DNA of 64,000 bases from Antedon bifida (taxonomy: Eukaryota > Echinodermata > Crinoidea > Comatulida > Antedonidae), in contig OY727097.1 in assembly GCA_963402885.1 (NCBI GenBank), positions 12,462,001 to 12,526,000 of the forward strand, in the 5' to 3' direction. Of the stretch, positions 48,301 to 51,844 are shown piece after piece. The translations under genes and the position numbers were made by a program. Every line of letters begins with the position of its first letter. Positions within the stretch are counted from its first letter, which is position 1. The notes under the pieces were generated by a model that did no database searches, had not been told where the DNA came from, and saw only the letters and a list, made by a program, of their open reading frames with translations.

Positions 48301-51088
48301 ATGATGCCAATTATATATTGGAAATAAGGATTTGATCAAGTCGACTTTAGATTTGCAAGTAACAGGGAAGCATTTTTCTTGTCCGTTGTCAGATGGTTAT
48401 TGAATCTTTGTTGTCAATTTCTCTAATACTTATGTAATTAACCGCTTTACGTCACCCTGCATAGTAGGTATTAACAATATGTATTCGAACTCTAGTAACT
48501 GTCCTTTTCCGATATCTATTTTCGACTCAATGTATTTCATTTCTATTATGAATATGAACAGTTTGTCTTAAATAAATTTTAAATTTAATTTGAATTGCGT
48601 GTTTATCGTAATTAACAATTGTCTGTAATTTTAATATTAATTTGTTTAAAATGAATCTTAAAAGAGTTAGTTTTATAGGAAAAACAGTACTTTTTTATCT
48701 GTTTTGGCAATTAGTGCAATTAAAGCGTAATTAATTCAGCAATCGTGATATTCCATTTGAATATTACGTCCTGTAAAATGACTAGAATGTTCTCATGGTT
48801 GTACCGTGGCGCCTATCCACATATCATTTTATCGCATCCCTATTATTATTATTGAAACCGAATTGAAGCATTTTTAAAAAGCTTTTTATAATGGTCACAA
48901 AATGCCAAGATACATTAAAGGAACGCTCATCGTCAGATATATGTAATGAGAAATATACAAACAATGGTGTTGTTGTGATGTCGTGGGTGGGTGTTAGGTA
49001 TGTCGGCGTTCATTCGGGGGAGGCATTTGTTGGTAACATTTTATAATAAAATAAATTCACCTAGATATGAACAAGTACAACACCGTATTTGATATTATCA
49101 AGAAGTGATAAGAGTAAACAATTGTATGAACATGCTTGGTAAATAAATAGATATAGCAGTCAATGAATTATTCAACATAATATACGTTGGGGGGCGTTTA
49201 TTAGAGGGTGGTGGTTGCATATTCCAAACATGTTTTATGGGGGAGAGAGCGTTTATTTAAACAAATTCGTTATCGCCTGTTGGTATAATTAATACATTAT
49301 TTAGTTTAAATCAAACACCAATAATGAAAATCATCAGTGAGCTATTTCGGCATAAGGAAAACGTTTTAAACGACTTGCAACATGGGCCAAAGAACCCCGG
49401 GTCTCAATGGCGATAAAGTACATGCAGAGTACCAGAACGTAACAGTTCCAGAAACGGATGAAACACGAATTTAATTAAAGATGTATTGTCCCCCAAAAAC
49501 ATGAAAAATGAAAATTAATTAAATCAGACTTTGAATATGTTATTTTGTAGTTTTGATAAAGTTAATCACTTCCAATGAAAAAAAAAACGAAAAAAAAATA
49601 CTTTTTCACTTATAAAATGACAAAATAAATGGTTAAATTCAACCAAAATGCAGCCAATTTGACTATTTTTTGCTTTAAATCACATTTTTTTCAGGTAAAT
49701 ACATTTTTTTTCGATCCAATTTTTGGTCAAAGTGGATAACTATTGTGTTACATTAATCTGGAATATTAAAAAAAAATTGTAAGAATTATTTTTTCAGGAG
49801 GACAATACATCTTTAAGTATGAAAGCAAACATACAACGGACAATGATTAATAGTTTCCCGAAGAATTGTTGAATTAAACTTAAATTTGAACTCATTATCA
49901 CCGTGATTAGTTCGGGATATCCGCGATAACGCACACACTGTAACAAACATCTTAAAATACGCGAATACTCTCTGACATGAAAAAAACTATTTAGAGTGCT
50001 GAATTATGTATATTTTGTATCATACAGTATTAAGTGCGAATAACCAATAAAGTTAATAGTGTATATTTTCTTCGTAAAAACCCAATGTATTGTTTGTGAT
50101 ATTTTTCTTGATAGTATAATATTCAATTTGTTAGTGGATATGATGAATTCTGAAAGTCCTTTAAAGGTTTTGTTAATAGAAACATCAACTACGATTTAAT
50201 TTTAAACAATGTTAATATATGTTTTGGTATCGGAAAATGTCATAGTTTCGATGCATTAAATACACTAATTTTGATAGCTAAAAGATGTATATTCAACTGT
50301 AACATTTCAGAGGACCCACACATTTAAAGTCATTGTTAAAAGAAATATTGAAATAGAAAAATATATTGCTTTTGAAAATTATAATATGCATGCATATAAC
50401 CTAAAATGGAAAAAAATTAGGAGTATAGTCTGCCTTTTAACTACTCATGATAATATGTATACATTTTTGCTTCATTGGTTTTGTATCTTGTTGTTGAAAA
50501 CGAAAGTGCGAAAGTTTTGGACAGTTTTGTCACCAAGTGGGCGCGACATGTATTACAAAGTGTTATGTGACGATTATTACAAAGTGCGACAGGGAATTTA
50601 CAGATAATTATTATAATTATATGCGATGTTTTTTTTCTCAAGACAGTTTATCAGGAATCGACTCTATTTTTGTCCTTTATTGAGTTTCGGGATCATTAAT
50701 TTGATGAGATTTGGCTTGGAGGTATCCAAGTCCAAGTAAATGACCGCGACTTTTAAACTATCTTTGGTTGATCTGACTTCTCAATGTCAAGATTGGGGAT
50801 TGGGGCAGCGTTGTTTCGATTCATGGTGCAGTTTTCGACAATACAGTTATTCTCACTACAAAGTAGACCTGAGTTGGTTCATTTAGGTATGTTATTACCG
50901 ATACGCCCTTTAAATTGTAAAATTAGCACTTTGTTTTAATCACACTGAATTATATAGCACATATTAGTATTAATGTTTGTAACACTTACATTTTTCTGAA
51001 GATCCAAATTAGCTCCAGCCTTGATCAAAATAGTGCAAACATCTGTGTGGCCGTCTTGTGCAGCCACAATTAAAGGTGACGCTCCAGT
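286..51088 (-). CDS. Ankyrin-death-Roc (ROCO-like) signalling gene, partial, 12 exons visible
   Basis: Exons in transcript order: 51088-50990, 23123-23025, 19957-19862, 11302-11207, 6138-6022, 4546-4456, 3288-3253, 2926-2675, 2072-1907, 1070-967, 666-553 and 399-286. All have AG/GT borders and their phases chain without a break. The product has ankyrin repeats, then a death domain, then the start of a Roc-type GTPase domain with P-loop GLENVGKTS. ROCO proteins (DAPK1, LRRK, MFHAS1 relatives) use Roc-COR as a GTPase and dimerisation module, and death domains recruit adaptors in apoptosis or innate signalling; a cytoplasmic signalling role here is inference. The 5' end was not found above 51.1 kb and the 3' end runs off base 1, so COR or later domains cannot be seen. 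The largest intron (27.9 kb) holds another gene and many transposons. Confidence 0.72.
553..666 (-). CDS. Polar exon after Roc start
   Basis: A 114-bp exon with donor GTAAAAG encodes YMYQDAVTDVTVKQML followed by a Ser/Thr/Lys-rich tail. The first half loosely echoes the preceding exon (VTD-x-TVK), which may be a small internal duplication. No named domain is recognised; it is kept because its phases join correctly on both sides. Confidence 0.55.
967..1070 (-). CDS. Exon downstream of P-loop
   Basis: A 104-bp exon encodes FNPLHIITDAMVKTTVC followed by a polar stretch ending in KETTQDI. The ITD-x-x-x-x-TTVC segment sits where ROCO proteins have switch I (an EFxPxHxxTDGIET-like sequence), so Roc probably continues here. 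Splice phases chain with the exons at 1907-2072 and 553-666. Confidence 0.65.
1907..2072 (-). CDS. Roc/GTPase exon with Walker A
   Basis: A 166-bp exon (phase 1 in, phase 0 out of codon pair GA) encodes PEEILARGPDAVKAF, a helical lead, then TIFVGLENVGKTSTINSLL. The G-x-x-x-x-GK-(S/T) P-loop follows a beta strand, and the ARGP-x-AV-x-A-(F/Y) leader is typical of invertebrate ROCO proteins. The donor is GTAAGC. The switch and guanine-specificity motifs (D-x-x-G, N/TKxD) are not in view and should lie beyond base 1. Confidence 0.75.
2675..2926 (-). CDS. Death-domain exon
   Basis: A 252-bp exon, phase 1 in and out, encodes about 84 residues. The pattern is a death-fold: DWEQLAVNLEFTMADID, then DNEYNVAYNMLNAWAMK, then RSQLVKALRKSDEKELA. 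The W-x-x-LA-x-x-L-x-(F/L) start, the N/D-x-x-x-A-x-x-ML-x-x-W centre and the L-x-x-AL end are death-domain hallmarks. It precedes the GTPase exon, unlike DAPK1, where the death domain is C-terminal. Confidence 0.78.
3253..3288 (-). CDS. 36-bp micro-exon
   Basis: A phase-1 to phase-1 micro-exon encodes GGPLPFIDMTSS, bridging the ankyrin cap and the death-domain exon. Acceptor TTTTTTAG and donor GTATGA flank it. Support is the in-phase joining on both sides; being short and without a domain, it is less certain than its neighbours. Confidence 0.58.
3336..3844. mobile_element. MITE with repeated CGCTAATGTAGA words
   Basis: The ends are inverted repeats: GTTACAATCGCTAATGTAGA at 3336 and its complement with one change ending at 3843. 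The direct word AAGGGT lies at 3330-3335 and again at 3845-3850, consistent with a target-site duplication. The left half repeats a (C/A)AGCTAATGTA(G/A) word at irregular 15-25 bp spacing. The right half has degenerate GTAAG-x-GACCA words. There is no ORF, so it is a non-autonomous DNA element in the intron between exons 4456-4546 and 3253-3288. Confidence 0.68.
4456..4546 (-). CDS. Linker exon after ankyrin repeats
   Basis: A 91-bp exon, phase 0 in and phase 1 out. It encodes 30 residues beginning EGKSALDCYNEN, followed by a lysine-rich DKDQKKEIINILK helix. Such a half repeat with a charged helix commonly caps an ankyrin array. The donor is GTAAGT and the acceptor TTAG. Confidence 0.68.
4557..6021. 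other. Intron, AT-rich, no gene seen
   Basis: This is the intron between two exons of the ankyrin-death-Roc gene. A tRNA-like SINE fragment may lie at 4800-4990, where a B-box-like AATTCGAATCCCACT appears at about 4868. The rest is AT-rich with A/T runs and shows no coding potential. Confidence 0.5.
4800..4990 (+). repeat. Possible tRNA-derived SINE fragment
   Basis: A tRNA B-box-like word (AATTCGAATCCCACT) follows a short A-box-like stretch, then an unrelated body. The acceptor-stem pairing of a real tRNA is absent. A single degraded copy makes this a weak call. Confidence 0.3.
6022..6138 (-). CDS. Divergent ankyrin-like exon with internal hairpin
   Basis: A 117-bp phase-0 exon of 39 codons begins NGDNAMHRCARAN and ends in GHMDIYNKNK, so it has ankyrin-like ends but is six residues longer than a repeat. 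The donor is GTTAGT and the acceptor AG. The middle of the exon is a perfect inverted repeat (6054-6070 with 6081-6097), which accounts for the extra residues. It joins in frame to the exons on both sides. Confidence 0.62.
6054..6097. repeat. Perfect 17-bp inverted repeat inside a coding exon
   Basis: CCTGTATGAAGAACACA at 6054-6070 is exactly inverted at 6081-6097 with a 10-nt loop. It lies inside the ankyrin-like exon 6022-6138 and would form a stable hairpin in the mRNA. Confidence 0.9.
6290..6470 (+). repeat. SINE copy 1 (diverged)
   Basis: A B-box-like GGGTTCAAGTCCCAC starts at 6339. The tail CTCTCTGATGCAACATTACT and the following TTCATAGTAGTTACA are shared with the next copy at 6660-6700. 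The A-box half is degraded. It is a tandem or nested neighbour of the better-preserved copy. Confidence 0.5.
6500..6712 (+). repeat. tRNA-derived SINE, copy 2
   Basis: An A-box-like AGTGGTCAGTAGAGC starts at 6511 and a B-box-like GGGTTCGACTCC at 6549, spaced as in a tRNA promoter. A non-tRNA body and a CTCTCTGATGCAAAGCTACT tail shared with copy 1 follow. No cloverleaf acceptor stem is seen, so it is a SINE and not a tRNA gene. Confidence 0.55.
6718..6866 (+). repeat. Irregular array of GGACAAC words
   Basis: About eight copies of (A)GGACAA(C/T) followed by a pyrimidine-rich ACYCYY tail occur at irregular 12-25 bp spacing. The same short-word style appears in the elements at 3.3 kb and 7.0 kb. 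No bounding inverted repeat was found. Confidence 0.5.
7013..9437. mobile_element. 2.4-kb non-autonomous DNA element with GGACGGGACA words
   Basis: Terminal inverted repeats are GGGGCATTCCACAGTATTT at 7013 and its complement ending at 9437. Inside, the word GTTACGGACGGGACAT or GTCGCGGACGGGACA occurs forward near 7037, 7204, 7390, 7417, 8718 and 9079, and reversed near 8517, 8886, 8907 and 9245. There is no ORF above background. It lies in the 6138-11207 intron. The repeated words could be transposase binding sites, which is inference. Confidence 0.68.
9438..11206. other. Intron remainder, no gene seen
   Basis: This intronic DNA contains one small inverted-repeat element (10076-10286), a locally GC-richer patch at 10540-10760 and AT-rich sequence otherwise. 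The short open frames on the minus strand near 10620-10830 overlap each other in two frames and have no recognisable motif. Confidence 0.5.
10076..10286. mobile_element. Short MITE-like inverted-repeat element
   Basis: GTGGCTGAGCCTCTCA at 10076-10091 is inverted at 10271-10286 with one mismatch. The interior is AT-rich and non-coding. No clear target-site duplication was found. Confidence 0.5.
11207..11302 (-). CDS. Divergent ankyrin-repeat exon
   Basis: A 96-bp phase-0 exon encodes 32 residues (DGNTPLLLAARSGQTA... ending in YRINK). It keeps the ankyrin core TPLLLAA-x-x-G but has CCIALAQHADL in place of the usual second helix. Acceptor and donor (GTAAGT) are consensus. It lies just upstream of the macrosatellite-bearing intron and is not part of the recent exon duplications. 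Confidence 0.75.
12099..12736. mobile_element. Palindromic 21-bp-repeat element, unit 1
   Basis: Inverted ends of about 55-60 bp (TACGAAAGC...CCATT near 12099, complement ending at 12736) are flanked by CAATCC at 12093-12098 and 12737-12742, a likely 6-bp target-site duplication. The interior is an array of 21-bp units of the type CGAATTAGTAATCCGTTCAAA in both orientations, many of them near-perfect dyads around one central base. The 21-bp period keeps reading frames open, so the 70-116 codon frames here are artefacts. Confidence 0.75.
13640..14277. mobile_element. Palindromic 21-bp-repeat element, unit 2
   Basis: This is the second macrosatellite copy of the element at 12099-12736, with the same inverted ends and flanking CAATCC. 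It differs from unit 1 by about one base (ATTACTAATCCG for ATTATTAATCCG near 14084). Confidence 0.75.
15181..15818. mobile_element. Palindromic 21-bp-repeat element, unit 3
   Basis: This third copy has the same ends and flanks. It carries two private changes (TTTATAGTATATG near 15330 and AATTCATTAAAAC near 15610), showing that it arose by tandem duplication of a unit already containing the element. Confidence 0.75.
16180..17157. other. Intron, no gene seen
   Basis: Unique sequence of slightly higher GC than its surroundings. A short interstitial telomere-like stretch TTAGGGTTAGGGTTAG lies at 16540-16555. A 60-codon open frame at 16579-16761 has no recognisable motif. Confidence 0.5.
17158..17603 (+). 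repeat. 21-bp minisatellite (GTCATGCAGTACACACCAAT)
   Basis: About 20 copies of GTCATGCAGTACACACCAAT plus one variable base (C or G) form the array. Some copies carry a longer variant beginning GTCGTTCACATTTATCATGC. The unit is a multiple of three without stops, giving 93-182 codon open frames in several frames of both strands. Those frames are not taken as genes. Confidence 0.92.
17604..18639. other. Intron, no gene seen
   Basis: A short (TAA)n microsatellite lies at about 17706-17728, followed by AT-rich unique sequence. A 76-codon plus-strand open frame at 17746-17976 has a hydrophobic start but no family resemblance that I recognise. Confidence 0.5.
18640..20050. repeat. Oldest ankyrin exon-plus-intron duplicate unit
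   Basis: The segment at 18688-18800 (AAGCTCACATAAACGGGCAA onward) matches 20320-20450 and 47740-47870. The 200 bp around the ankyrin exon at 19862-19957 matches the flanks of the 23 and 51 kb exons. The middle has diverged or been replaced, and a cluster of TAGGCCTA words lies at 19280-19370. Confidence 0.65.
19862..19957 (-). CDS. Ankyrin-repeat exon, older duplicate
   Basis: A 96-bp phase-0 exon gives a 32-residue ankyrin repeat (DGDTPLCAASIGHTD... ending in DLTNN). The first helix is one residue shorter than in the 23 and 51 kb exons, while the second half is nearly identical to them. About 100 bp of intron on each side is still alignable with the other two exons, so it is an older member of the same exon-plus-intron duplication series. 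Confidence 0.8.
23025..23123 (-). CDS. Ankyrin-repeat exon, copy in left duplication
   Basis: A 99-bp phase-0 exon encodes one 33-residue ankyrin repeat (DGASPLYVAAQNGHTD... ending in DLQEN). It carries consensus splice sites, and the intron on both sides matches the intron around the 51 kb exon. This exon and the 51 kb one are products of the same recent duplication, giving two near-identical consecutive repeats in the protein. Confidence 0.82.
23206..25345 (-). pseudogene. LINE-A, CR1/Jockey-superfamily non-LTR retrotransposon, left copy (broken)
   Basis: The minus-strand remnant encodes an endonuclease segment (VILGDFNRVDINP, later CNSDHNYVFW, about 24.7-25.2 kb). A linker with AKAINQSFASISHNSRP follows, then reverse transcriptase with ATDFTKAFDSVNH, GVPHGTKFGP and catalytic KYVDDI near 23400. 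Frameshifts and stops split it into several frames. The normal F/YADD is YVDD and the G-x-PQG motif reads GVPHG. The copy stops at about 23206, so the C-terminal third is missing. It lies in the 27.9 kb intron and was copied within the segmental duplication. Confidence 0.82.
25335..26160. repeat. CCGACC-bearing repeat zone, left
   Basis: Two copies of a module GCCATATACA...TTAGTGTTTACCGACC, with short ACCG runs, lie at 25342-25400 and 26075-26150. The second continues into GTAGAGTCGCGCGCACGCGACT, a near-palindrome. The sequence between them (GCGCA-rich, AT-rich) is repeated at 54.03-54.60 kb. Nothing in it is coding. Confidence 0.6.
26340..26512 (-). pseudogene. Possible LINE 5' fragment
   Basis: A short frame encodes a basic run, KRVKRRKRGQRGGTKRRI, resembling the basic lead that precedes the endonuclease in LINE-B (KGGARVKMRKSGNK near 28790). 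It has no further conserved domain and is probably a truncated LINE 5' piece. Confidence 0.35.
26640..28850 (-). pseudogene. LINE-B, L2/CR1-like non-LTR retrotransposon, left copy (broken)
   Basis: From 5' to 3' on the minus strand: an endonuclease start with SIILANVRSLPNKIDEI (about 28.70 kb), which jumps to a later endonuclease piece with LGASDHNTM. RT fingers follow with KATGPDGISNKVLKF (27.97 kb) and NDYRPI, then GAPQGCVLSPILFTLYTSD and catalytic KYADDT near 27.35-27.45 kb, and a C-terminal thumb region (26668-27123). A deletion removes the middle of the endonuclease, and stops and frameshifts break the rest. The catalytic RT motifs are intact, but the element cannot be autonomous. Confidence 0.82.
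28860..30059. other. Intronic, left-copy-specific stretch
   Basis: Mostly AT-rich. A short minus-strand frame (29106-29312) contains DKLELKCIVNYASRI, which recurs at 56.39-56.45 kb within the right copy and probably marks another small repeat. No gene is recognised. Confidence 0.45.
30060..30620. repeat. About 47-bp degenerate minisatellite
   Basis: Around ten copies of AATAGCTGTG(C/T)AATTGCTATAC followed by TTGATATAGCCATAAATAGC occur, with unit lengths of about 45-58 bp. The related minus-strand open frame is a consequence of the repeat. Confidence 0.85.
30895..31060. repeat. Short tandem repeat, about 45-50 bp unit
   Basis: Four imperfect copies of AGAGGGTTTGGTTCAGTTGA and the following TAGTTGAGATTATTT are present. 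The unit is unrelated to the neighbouring 47-bp array. Confidence 0.7.
32728..34320. other. Spacer between duplicated blocks, no gene seen
   Basis: A two-and-a-half copy tandem of AACTGGTCCGGTCGGATCGA-like units lies at 32740-32845. The rest is AT-rich, with a cluster of TAGGCCTA words at 34110-34250. The 104-codon minus-strand frame at 33267-33581 has no recognisable motif. Confidence 0.5.
34321..34770. repeat. Direct repeat, about 220 bp, overlapping a gene 3' end
   Basis: The segments at 34321-34495 and 34563-34770 share the series TTTTGATATGCAAT, TTTCCGTTATCAAT, ATAACTTCCAAAAA and TTCAATTCAATTACAATTCA. The second copy contains the stop codon of the RAG1-like gene (34754-34756) at its edge, so the repeat duplicates mostly 3' flanking sequence. 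Confidence 0.7.
34754..35100 (-). CDS. Exon 11: HxxxxH and candidate catalytic glutamate, stop
   Basis: The exon encodes PKLHMLEHHTIPFMREW, then VGVGLLAEQGGELIHSEFN. H812-x4-H817 followed about 20 residues later by E834-x3-E838 matches the RAG1 order H937-x4-H942 and E962 (SEGNE). A helical tail and TGA at 34754-34756 end the protein about 65 residues after the glutamate, similar in proportion to RAG1. Confidence 0.65.
34754..41673 (-). CDS. RAG1-like / DDE-transposase-like gene, 11 exons, first coding exon split by a LINE
   Basis: Exons: 41671-41417 plus 39197-38655 (one exon cut by a LINE), 38532-38393, 38184-37975, 37761-37510, 37320-37244, 37137-36941, 36703-36577, 36294-36083, 35980-35837, 35529-35322, 35100-34754. 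Without the LINE the coding length is 2712 nt, exactly 904 codons including TGA, with every phase matching. Order of domains: CxxC/CxxC/HxxxCxxC zinc region (residues 12-68), C3HC4 RING (123-165), TRGR basic end (about 266), candidate catalytic D402 and D478, zinc C497-x2-C500, PALHISLG (H565), coiled coil (exon 8), H812-x4-H817 and E834/E838. RAG1 has the same order, and its D708-C727 spacing (19) equals D478-C497. Alternatives are an N-RAG-TP-like transposase, a divergent RAGL, or a domesticated copy. Bases 41672-41674 (ACAG|TA) suggest an upstream 5' exon. Confidence 0.7.
35322..36294 (-). CDS. Exons 8-10: coiled coil and helical insertion
   Basis: Exon 8 (36294-36083) encodes a strongly charged heptad-like stretch (SLEENLEDLRNELSVSL...). 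Exon 9 (35980-35837) encodes RQQYHGKSFVGNHVYRACK. Exon 10 (35529-35322) encodes an alpha-helical region with several cysteines. This lies where DDE transposases of this type carry a large helical insertion between the second D and the E. The YHGKSFVGNHV motif is one I associate with many uncharacterised invertebrate proteins of this family. Confidence 0.6.
36577..37137 (-). CDS. Exons 6-7: zinc CxxC and PALHISLG segment
   Basis: Exon 6 (37137-36941) has CIYCFC (C497, C500), then a basic, helical stretch. Exon 7 (36703-36577) begins VSIPALHISLGLFKKLYDML. In RAG1 the corresponding order is CTLC followed later by IDALHCDIGNAAEFYKIF. The C-to-ALH distance (C497 to H565, 68 residues) appears similar in RAG1, but I did this by eye. 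Confidence 0.6.
37244..37761 (-). CDS. Exons 4-5: candidate catalytic aspartates
   Basis: Exon 4 (37761-37510) encodes FLKFGGDKGGDTTKFEVQI, an amphipathic beta hairpin with a candidate first catalytic aspartate (D402), then PKPNALHNIIVILAF. Exon 5 (37320-37244) encodes IRLFFFGDYDFLSKVYGL with a candidate second aspartate (D478). Both sit after hydrophobic strands, as expected for an RNase H fold. The residue assignments are inference from position. Confidence 0.6.
38655..39197 (-). CDS. RING-finger part of the RAG1-like gene
   Basis: In the pre-insertion numbering the RING is C123-x2-C126-x12-C139-x-H141-x2-C144-x2-C147-x14-C162-x2-C165 (CQICNNLL, CQHFFCTFC, CYNC). A further CKQCKVQL...HVC element follows, much as RAG1 has a second zinc finger after its RING. 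The exon ends in VSLMTRGR at a GTGAGT donor. RING domains usually recruit E2 ubiquitin-conjugating enzymes. No ATG lies close upstream in this half, so translation of the RING alone would need another start. Confidence 0.72.
39198..39210. repeat. Target-site duplication, downstream copy
   Basis: CTTGTATTTCTTC, directly adjoining the LINE poly(A) run. Codon phase is identical in both copies (41428 and 39209 are equivalent codon starts). Confidence 0.9.
39211..41416 (-). mobile_element. 5'-truncated L1/Tx1-like LINE inserted in the RAG1-like exon
   Basis: A 2.2 kb minus-strand insert has a 9-nt poly(A) end (T run at 39211-39219), a 3' UTR of about 370 bp, an RT-to-C-terminal open frame and a 5' end truncated within RT at 41416. 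It is flanked by the 13-bp direct repeat CTTGTATTTCTTC. The uninterrupted frame and intact target-site duplication indicate a recent insertion. The LINE and the gene are in the same orientation. Confidence 0.9.
39586..41367 (-). CDS. LINE reverse transcriptase, C-terminal two thirds
   Basis: 593 codons remain open from MERGIRQGCPLSALLFILVV. They include QLADDTILYVG (catalytic ADD, with L in place of the usual F/Y), GLKLNKHKSKAMWMG, IKILGIYVGYD, NLTLYGKVIILKSLALAKL and EGGIKMPDF, plus a late CGRCGEVQDEEHMFFTC zinc-knuckle-like motif. These are typical of the L1/Tx1 clade. Endonuclease, ORF1 and the RT N-terminus are absent through 5' truncation, so it is non-autonomous despite the open frame. 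Confidence 0.88.
   Translation of the reverse strand: MERGIRQGCPLSALLFILVVEIMASNIRNSNIYKGIKLPNVNVEARISQLADDTILYVGNEKSLHTAVKTVEEFCEMSGLKLNKHKSKAMWMGKWKNRSDKPLDLCWEKKPIKILGIYVGYDYKTCETKNWSDKLVDFEKILKLWSSRNLTLYGKVIILKSLALAKLTYNANIITVPKYVYDIVNKQSYTFLWSKKSEKIKRKTLIGNLNEGGIKMPDFKLHTKALNVTWLKRLLHEDEAKWKLIPKFYINNLCSENILFNMTDENHFIHKMPMFYESMLKACIKYNNCCKRSVDTYDDIMNEQLWGNKLIQLKNQSLCYKHWIECGIILVKDIIKENRFITSKELLVKLKYKANWLNEYMCLLKAIPIQWKTIIKYEENCYYNITENVIKNRYKDITTKSIYLCFVEEMFVPPVCQGKWEKYFHNLNIDWKSCWLSKVCKMKDKKLIHFNYKLLNRILATNKRLFIWKLKDTNICGRCGEVQDEEHMFFTCKFIQGFWTKIEIVLKGTNHTNMSFQNLVIGTRNILTDFIYTFAAFTVYKQKILADVTNKSYFNLWKSFKQGILFRMECDIVYKREESIKKWEKVKNIILAI
41417..41429. repeat. Target-site duplication, upstream copy
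   Basis: CTTGTATTTCTTC, identical to 39198-39210. It encodes KKYK of the interrupted gene on the minus strand. Confidence 0.9.
41417..41671 (-). CDS. N-terminal zinc-binding part of the RAG1-like gene
   Basis: 85 codons from ATG (MEFHERALSSLCYCC). Cysteine pairs lie at residues 12/15 and 40/43, followed by H61-x3-C65-x2-C68 and a basic end RPGRRLKKYK. RAG1 has a comparable N-terminal array (CRICGN..., then FCHNC, then a W/F-x-x-H-x-x-x-CxxC segment and a basic stretch) ahead of its RING. The reading frame continues 2.2 kb further down at 39197, on the other side of the LINE. As it stands it runs into LINE sequence and stops at 41396. Confidence 0.68.
41675..47140. other. Upstream spacer, no gene recognised
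   Basis: AT-rich. Possible promoter sequence for the RAG1-like gene lies in the slightly GC-richer patches at 41990-42060 and 42480-42550, but no motif can be defended. A GCGCA-rich stretch at 43200-43420 resembles 25.7-26.0 kb. The word GATGTATTGTCCCTTGAAAA at about 44845 resembles the end of the TTAA-flanked MITE at 49.48 kb. A GTGAGGTG-rich patch lies at 43790-43900. Small open frames here have no recognisable domain. Confidence 0.45.
47141..47392. mobile_element. MITE with long inverted repeats
   Basis: The arms at about 47141-47221 and 47301-47392 are inverted copies of each other (for example ACATGTTTCGATAAATATAT against its complement near 47308) with a few mismatches. About 80 bp of unrelated sequence lies between them. 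There is no ORF. Confidence 0.7.
49479..49812. mobile_element. piggyBac-type MITE (TTAA target)
   Basis: Inverted ends AGATGTATTGTCC at 49479 and GGACAATACATCT ending at 49812 are flanked by TTAA at 49475-49478 and 49813-49816. The duplicated left block has a single TTAA (21891-21894) in the same context, i.e. the empty site. There is no coding capacity. Confidence 0.88.
50990..51088 (-). CDS. Ankyrin-repeat exon, most 5' seen
   Basis: A 99-bp phase-0 exon encodes exactly one 33-residue ankyrin repeat (TGASPLIVAAQDGHTD... ending in DLQKN). It shows the canonical G-x-(S/T)PL, AA-x-x-GH and (L/I)-x-x-x-GA-(N/D) positions. The acceptor AG lies at 51089-51090 and the donor GTAAGT at 50984-50989 on the minus strand. 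It differs from the 23 kb exon at only a few codons and sits in the right-hand segmental duplication. It is the first recognisable exon; upstream exons are probably beyond or hidden within 51-64 kb. Confidence 0.8.
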
Positions 51089-51844
51089 CTGAAATATTAA
51101 AAACATTATGTTATAGTATGTTTTACTCTAAAAAAAGTAATGCACTGAAATCAATACGATGTGATCAATTAACAATAACGTTTTGGATTTAAGTATGCTA
51201 CACTTTTAAATTAAATAAAGATTAATTTATTGTATACGTGTACATTTGTCTTGCTTGTATAACTTTTATAGTACTTTATAAATGTAAAACAAGTGTTTCT
51301 TTGCCTGAAATGTAAACACTTCATCCGGTAGTGCTAACTAGTCTCAGTGTAAATTATGATAAAGTGTTGACGGGAGTACGTTCTGCCGATAGAGGGCCAA
51401 AATCACGTATTTTTTAAATTGATTTATTCAATATATCGTAATCGCAGCACAAGGCTGAATTAAAACAATATTAACATGATAATGTACACATCAAAAGGAC
51501 AAAAAATCTAAAAAATTACAATTATAAAAATATAAAGGTACAAAATTCAAGAATCGATAAAAATACATAATTGAAAATAGACAAAAAGTAGCACACAAGC
51601 ACGCGAGCAACAACTGCACATGACGACCAATAAAACAAGAATCATTTGTCATTAAGGAGTTTGGCGAGAAAGGGTATAGCACTTTTGACATATCTTTCGG
51701 TTCCTTCGGTTCGGTACCTTTATGCCAAATATGTATTTATATCGTTTTGAGAATGACAGAATTATTTTACTACTATACATTGGTTTGTAAACGAATAAGT
51801 TTATAAATACCTAATAAAAATGAGAAGAAATTACAATAAAGGTG
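51089..51844. other. Right-copy spacer between ankyrin exon and LINE-A
   Basis: The first 80 bp match the left copy after its ankyrin exon; the rest is right-specific. A stretch at 51370-51412 (GTTCTGCCGATAGAGGGCC) is found inverted at 57990-58035. A TATCTTTCGGTTC word is repeated at 51690 and 51878. No gene is seen. Confidence 0.45.
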
